Source: Palsa-506 sp963707065
Lineage (GTDB): Bacteria > Actinomycetota > Actinomycetes > Streptosporangiales > Streptosporangiaceae
DNA length: 64,000 nt
Assembly: GCA_963707065.1 (NCBI GenBank)
Contig: CAVPPJ010000034.1
Span: 62,001 to 126,000 of the forward strand
Direction of reading: 5' to 3'
Positions 60,580 through 64,000 of this stretch are shown piece after piece. The stretch's first letter is position 1, and every line of letters starts with the position of its first letter. The notes beneath the pieces were generated by a model. The model saw only the letters and a program-made list of their open reading frames with translations. It was not told the DNA's origin and searched no databases. Both the position numbers and the translations under genes were made by a program.

Positions 60580-60604
60580 GTTTGCCGAACGGCGCCGCGG
60601 GTAA
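60580..60604 (+). promoter_or_regulatory. SigB/SigF-type promoter GTTT-N15-GGGTAA
   Basis: GTTT (60580-60583) is followed by a 15-nt spacer and GGGTAA (60599-60604), about 63 nt before the ATG of the sugar-type MFS gene. It lies directly upstream of a 23-bp tandem duplication. Confidence 0.55.
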
Positions 60605-60608
60605 CCAC

Positions 60609-60654
60609 GCGGCCAGCTCAACAGGCGCAGAGCGGCCAGCTCAACAGGCGCAGA
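60609..60654 (+). repeat. Two-copy 23-bp tandem repeat
   Basis: gcggccagctcaacaggcgc followed by aga is repeated exactly at 60609-60631 and 60632-60654, in the 5' leader of the MFS gene just before its AGGAGG ribosome-binding site. Confidence 0.9.
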
Positions 60655-60667
60655 TAGGAGGCGGCAG

Positions 60668-62141
60668 ATGGTGTCAGAGACGAGGCCCGCGCAGCCAGCC
60701 GGCCGCAACCCACTGGCCGAGCTGGATGAGCGCATCCCGACGAGCTTCTACTGGTACCTGGCCGTACTCGCGTGCGTTGGCGGGTTCCTCTTCGGATACG
60801 ACACGTCCAACATCGGCTCGGCCCTGCCCTTCATTCCCTACCAGCTGTCCAGCTTCGCGACGGGCTACCTGGTGGCCGGAGCATCCCTGGGCGCGGCCGC
60901 GGGCGCACTGATCGCCGGGCCGCTGACTGACCATTTCGGCCGCAAGTCCCTGCTCGTCGGCGACGCCGTGATCTACGCGGTCGGGGCGATCCTGTCGGCG
61001 GTAACCGTGAACGCGCCCATGCTGCTGGGCTCCCGCACGCTCATCGGGCTGGCGATCGGAGCTGATTCCGCGATCGCCACCGCTTACATCGCGGAGTTCG
61101 CGCCCCGCAGCCGGCGAGGCCAGCTGAGCATCATCCAGCAGTGGATGATCACCGTCGGGATCCTGGTTTCCTACATCATCGCCCTGGTAATTCTGCGGGT
61201 TGCCCCGCATGATGCCGGCGGCGCCGACTGGCGGATCATCCTCGGCCTCGGCGCACTGCCGGCGCTGATAGCAGTCGCGCTACGGGCACGGATGCCCGAG
61301 TCCCCGCGATGGCTGATGGCCCATGGCCGCTTCGCCGAGACCCGGAAGGCATTCGGCCTGCTGGGAATGGACGTGGCCGAAGACGAGATAAGGCAGGCGG
61401 CGGACCAGCTCGCCCAGCGGGATCGCCAGCAGCGGCGGAAGAGCCTGTGGACCCCGGGCGTCAGGCGGGCGCTGATCGTCGTCTGCGTCTTCTTCATCTT
61501 CCAGCAGATCACCGGGATTAACGTGCCGTTCTACTACGGCCCGCAGCTACTGGCGAATTTCTTCCAGACCGGGAAAACGGACGCGGTCAGCGCGGCCGTT
61601 GCCGGCGTCGCAGGTAACAGCCATCCTGGGCGCCGTCAATGTGGTCGCGACCTATTTTGCCTTCCGGTGGATCGACAAGGTAGGCCGGCGCCCGCTGGCC
61701 CTGTGGGGCTACGCGGGCATGTCGCTATTCATGCTGATCGCGGCCGCGGGCGTGGCCTTCCTGACGGGCACGCCGAAGATCGTGGTAGTCATGGTGGGAT
61801 TCTCCTTCTTCATTACCTCGTTCGCGATTGGTGTCGGCGGAACGGGCTGGCTGATCCAGGGCGAAGTGTTCCCCACCGGTGTCCGGGGCCGGGCGGCGGC
61901 GATAGGCGCAAGCGTTGACTGGCTGGCCAACTTCGCGATCATCGAGGTGTTCCCCGCCTGGCATAACGCGGTCGGCTTGGCCTGGGTAATGGTTTCCTTT
62001 GCCGCCCTCGCGGTAGCGGCGATGATATTCGTATACCGGTTCCTGCCCGAGACCAAGGGCCTGTCGGTGGAGGACGCCGTCGATGTCTTCGAGCGGGAAG
62101 CCGGGGCCAAGGCGACGGCGGGAACAGCGCGGCCGGGCTAA
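60668..62141 (+). CDS. Sugar-porter-type MFS transporter (frameshifted)
   Basis: The two frames together give a ~490-residue 12-helix sugar porter. The first contains GGFLFGYDTSNIGSALPFIP, LTDHFGRKSLLVGDAVIYAV, ESPRWLMAHGRFAE and FFIFQQITGINVPFYYGPQL. The second continues QVTAILGAVNVVATYFAFRW, IDKVGRRPLALWGYAGMS and FLPETKGLSVEDAVD. These are the classic sugar-porter signatures (GRR/K, PESPR, QQxTG, PETKG). Removing one base near 61610 (GTCGCAG) joins them. AGGAGG lies 6-7 nt before the ATG. Substrate: a sugar or polyol is likely, not certain. A SigB-like promoter precedes it. Confidence 0.9.
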
Positions 62142-62221
62142 CAATCTCCCGGGGACGGGCAGCCGTGGGCGGCTGCGAGTGTGCACCCGCGGCCGGCCGC
62201 GAGCGGAAATAGGATCTGGGC

Positions 62222-63622
62222 ATGGCGCTAGAACTGCCGTCCGATGATTTCGAGATCCTGGCGAGCCGGGCGTGCCGGGCGGCGATGGACTACCTCGCCG
62301 GGCTCGACGCGCGCCCGTCCGCTCCGCGGACATCCGGGACGGCGACGGCGGAGATGTTCGACCGGCCGCTGCCCGAGGAGGGGATGGGAAGTGCCGCGTT
62401 CGACGACCTGACGGCGATCGCGGACCACTCGCGGCCGGGGAACGGGCGGTTCTTCGGTTACGTGCTGGGTTCGGGCGAGCCAGTCGCGGCGATCGGGGAC
62501 TTCTACGCGTCGGTGCTGAATCAGAACGTGACTGCCTGGCGGTCGGCGCCGGCCGCGGTCACCATCGAGCGGACGGTGCTGCGGTGGCTCGCCGAGGCCG
62601 TCGGGTGCGCGGGATTCACCGGCAGCCTGGCCGGCGGCGGGTCGTCAGCGAACCTGATGGGCCTGGCGATGGCACGCGAGGCCGCGACGCCGGCCAACGA
62701 GGACGGCGCCAGGCCCGGCGCGGTGTATGCCTCCGCCGAGGTTCACATGTCAGTGCCGAAGGCGCTGGCGCTGCTCGGCGTGGGCCGCGCCAGCCTGCGG
62801 CTCATCGGCGTGGATGAAGCGTTCCGCATGCGCACCGAAGAGCTGGAGAGCGCCATCGAGCGGGACCGCCGCGCGGGGATCCCGGCGATCGCGATCGTCG
62901 CGACGGCAGGCACGACGAGCACCGGCGCCGTCGATCCGCTCCGCGAGATCGCCGCCGTCGCCCGCGCGCACGGCCTCTGGCTGCACGTCGACGGCGCCTA
63001 TGGCGGCCTCGCCGCGCTAGCCGTCCCCGAGTTGTTCGGCGGCCTCTCGCAGGCTGACTCGATCAGCCTGGACGCCCACAAGTGGCTGTACCAGCCGCTG
63101 GATTGCAGCGTGCTGCTCTACCGCGACGCCGGCGCCGCCCGCAAGGCGTTCGCCTACACCGGGGAGTACGCCAGGAGCCTGTCCGGTGACCCGGTCGAGG
63201 GCTTCGCGTTCTTCGAGGAGTCGCTGGAACTCTCCCGCCGGTTCCGCGCGCTCAAGCTCTGGCTGTCGCTGCGCTATCACGGCGTCGCCGAATTCCGGGC
63301 GGCGATCCGTGCGGACCTGCGCCACGCGCGGCAGCTGGCCCGGCTGATCGAGGCCGAGCCCGCGCTGGAGCTGCTGGCACCGGTCGAGCTCAGCGCGGTG
63401 TGCTTCCGCTGGAAGGACGCCGCGGCGGCGGACCTGGATCGGCGCAATGCGGCGATCCTGGGCGAGGTACTCCGCCGCGGGCACGTCTACCTGTCCAACG
63501 CCAGTATTCGCGGCGCCTTCGCGCTCCGCGCCTGCATCGTGAACCACCGCACCACCGACGCCGACATCGCGGCTGTCGTGGCCGAGGTCCTGGCCGCCGC
63601 GGCCGCCACCGCCGGCGGTTAA
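62222..63622 (+). CDS. PLP-dependent group II (aromatic amino-acid/glutamate-type) decarboxylase
   Basis: The 466-residue protein matches group II decarboxylases. The pyridoxal lysine is K287 in DSISLDAHKWLYQPLDCSVL. Asp in WLHVDGAYGGLAAL binds the pyridine nitrogen, and SAEVHMSVPKALALLGVG provides the stacking His. The N-terminal NGRFFGYVLGSGEPVAAIGD and LNQNVTAWRSAPAAVTIER regions are conserved. It could decarboxylate aromatic amino acids, histidine or another amino acid; PLP-dependent aldehyde synthesis is an alternative. It is followed by an NCS1 permease gene on the same strand with ~170 nt between. The ATG has a weak AGGATCTGGG upstream. Confidence 0.92.
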   Translation: MALELPSDDFEILASRACRAAMDYLAGLDARPSAPRTSGTATAEMFDRPLPEEGMGSAAFDDLTAIADHSRPGNGRFFGYVLGSGEPVAAIGDFYASVLNQNVTAWRSAPAAVTIERTVLRWLAEAVGCAGFTGSLAGGGSSANLMGLAMAREAATPANEDGARPGAVYASAEVHMSVPKALALLGVGRASLRLIGVDEAFRMRTEELESAIERDRRAGIPAIAIVATAGTTSTGAVDPLREIAAVARAHGLWLHVDGAYGGLAALAVPELFGGLSQADSISLDAHKWLYQPLDCSVLLYRDAGAARKAFAYTGEYARSLSGDPVEGFAFFEESLELSRRFRALKLWLSLRYHGVAEFRAAIRADLRHARQLARLIEAEPALELLAPVELSAVCFRWKDAAAADLDRRNAAILGEVLRRGHVYLSNASIRGAFALRACIVNHRTTDADIAAVVAEVLAAAAATAGG

Positions 63623-63793
63623 GGCAAAGTCTCCGTTGACGTAGCCGGGCGCAGGGCGATCATGGACAAGTAGGGCACCGGGTACGGAACAGGCCCGGAC
63701 CGTGCTGCGTTTACCTCCGCAGCGCTATCCGTGCGAAGTGCCGGGCACCGGCAGGACGAGAACGCCAGCACCCGCAGGACGAAGGGGCTCGCC

Positions 63794-64000
63794 ATGGTTG
63801 ACAGTCAGCGCGCGGCAGGCACTGTCGCGTCCGGCACGGCCGAAATGCATCCGCTCGAGATCGAGGCGAACGGGATCAACATGATCACCGAAGCCCAGCG
63901 TAAGGGCAGGCCGAGCGACCTGTTCTGGCCGTGGTTCGCGGCCAACGTCTCGATCCTCGGGCTGAGCTACGGCGCGTTCGAGCTGGACTTCGGCATCTCG
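63794..64000 (+). CDS. NCS1-family purine/cytosine permease, N-terminal fragment
   Basis: The ATG at 63794 has AAGGGG 7 nt upstream and starts a frame that is open to the window end (69 codons). It encodes MHPLEIEANGINMITEAQRK, then GRPSDLFWPWFAANVSILGL and SYGAFELDFGIS. This is the typical N-terminus of NCS1 (Fur/CodB-like) permeases, including the GINxI(x)E-RxGxPxxLFWxWxAAN motif. The substrate would be a nucleobase, allantoin or related compound, but the diagnostic parts lie beyond the window. Confidence 0.88.
   Translation, partial: MVDSQRAAGTVASGTAEMHPLEIEANGINMITEAQRKGRPSDLFWPWFAANVSILGLSYGAFELDFGIS

Noticed and set aside
1..64000. tRNA-Sec or sel genes in the window
   Set aside because: I looked for SelA/SelB/SelD-like proteins and a long-variable-arm tRNA in the gaps and saw none; they must be elsewhere if the selenoprotein call is right.

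Overview
This window looks like chromosomal DNA of a GC-rich actinobacterium. The evidence is a WhiB regulator, ANTAR proteins, a SigB/SigF-type sigma factor with its partner-switching regulators, a HAMP-array hybrid kinase, an F420-dependent (LLM) oxidoreductase, DUF6328/DUF3618/DUF6458-type small proteins and frequent GTG/TTG starts. I see no rRNA, tRNA, CRISPR array, transposase or prophage. Seven reading frames are each broken by a single-base indel inside an otherwise well-formed gene: the sigma factor, GH15, ANTAR-PP2C, TPP enzyme, formate dehydrogenase, sugar-type MFS and the repeat-protein ORF. This looks more like sequence error than gene decay, although decay is not excluded.

Layout. 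1-7 kb: a secreted beta-propeller fragment, an Lrp/EamA exporter pair, an aldo/keto reductase, a small membrane peptide and a three-gene GMC-oxidoreductase module. 7-25 kb: envelope-stress and signalling genes (holin-like, DUF3618 and BrkB operon, ANTAR protein, sigma factor, LapA, enolase-superfamily enzyme, GH15, SDR, MEDS anti-sigma ATPase, STAS antagonist, ANTAR-GAF-PAS-PP2C phosphatase, giant HAMP/GAF hybrid histidine kinase). 25-30 kb: a seven-gene Mrp/Mbh-type cation/proton antiporter operon. 30-37 kb: a second PP2C phosphatase, a second BrkB protein, an iron-permease-like protein, topoisomerase IB and a PoxB-like TPP enzyme. 37-47 kb: many small or accessory proteins (HAD, LLM, CorA, CYTH-CHAD, a pair of related coiled proteins, universal stress protein) and a repeat-peptide gene behind an AT-rich operator. 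47-55 kb: MFS, WhiB, DmpA peptidase, lytic transglycosylase, GNAT and a dimethylglycine/sarcosine dehydrogenase-like enzyme. 55-60.5 kb: a formate dehydrogenase operon (alpha, FeS beta, NrfD-like gamma). 60.5-64 kb: a sugar-type MFS, a PLP decarboxylase and the start of an NCS1 permease.

The two main results are as follows. First, the formate dehydrogenase alpha subunit has an in-frame UGA at the catalytic position, followed by a bacterial SECIS-like hairpin with a GGUCU loop, so it is very probably a selenoprotein. Second, GTTT-N14/15-GGGTA (or the looser GCAT-N15-GGGTA) promoter-like sites sit just upstream of several operons, including the holin/BrkB operon, the Mrp operon, small membrane proteins, GH15, the MFS and possibly the formate dehydrogenase. 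Together with the sigma factor and its regulators encoded here, this suggests a locally clustered SigB-type general-stress regulon linking membrane and envelope proteins, ion homeostasis and reductant metabolism.
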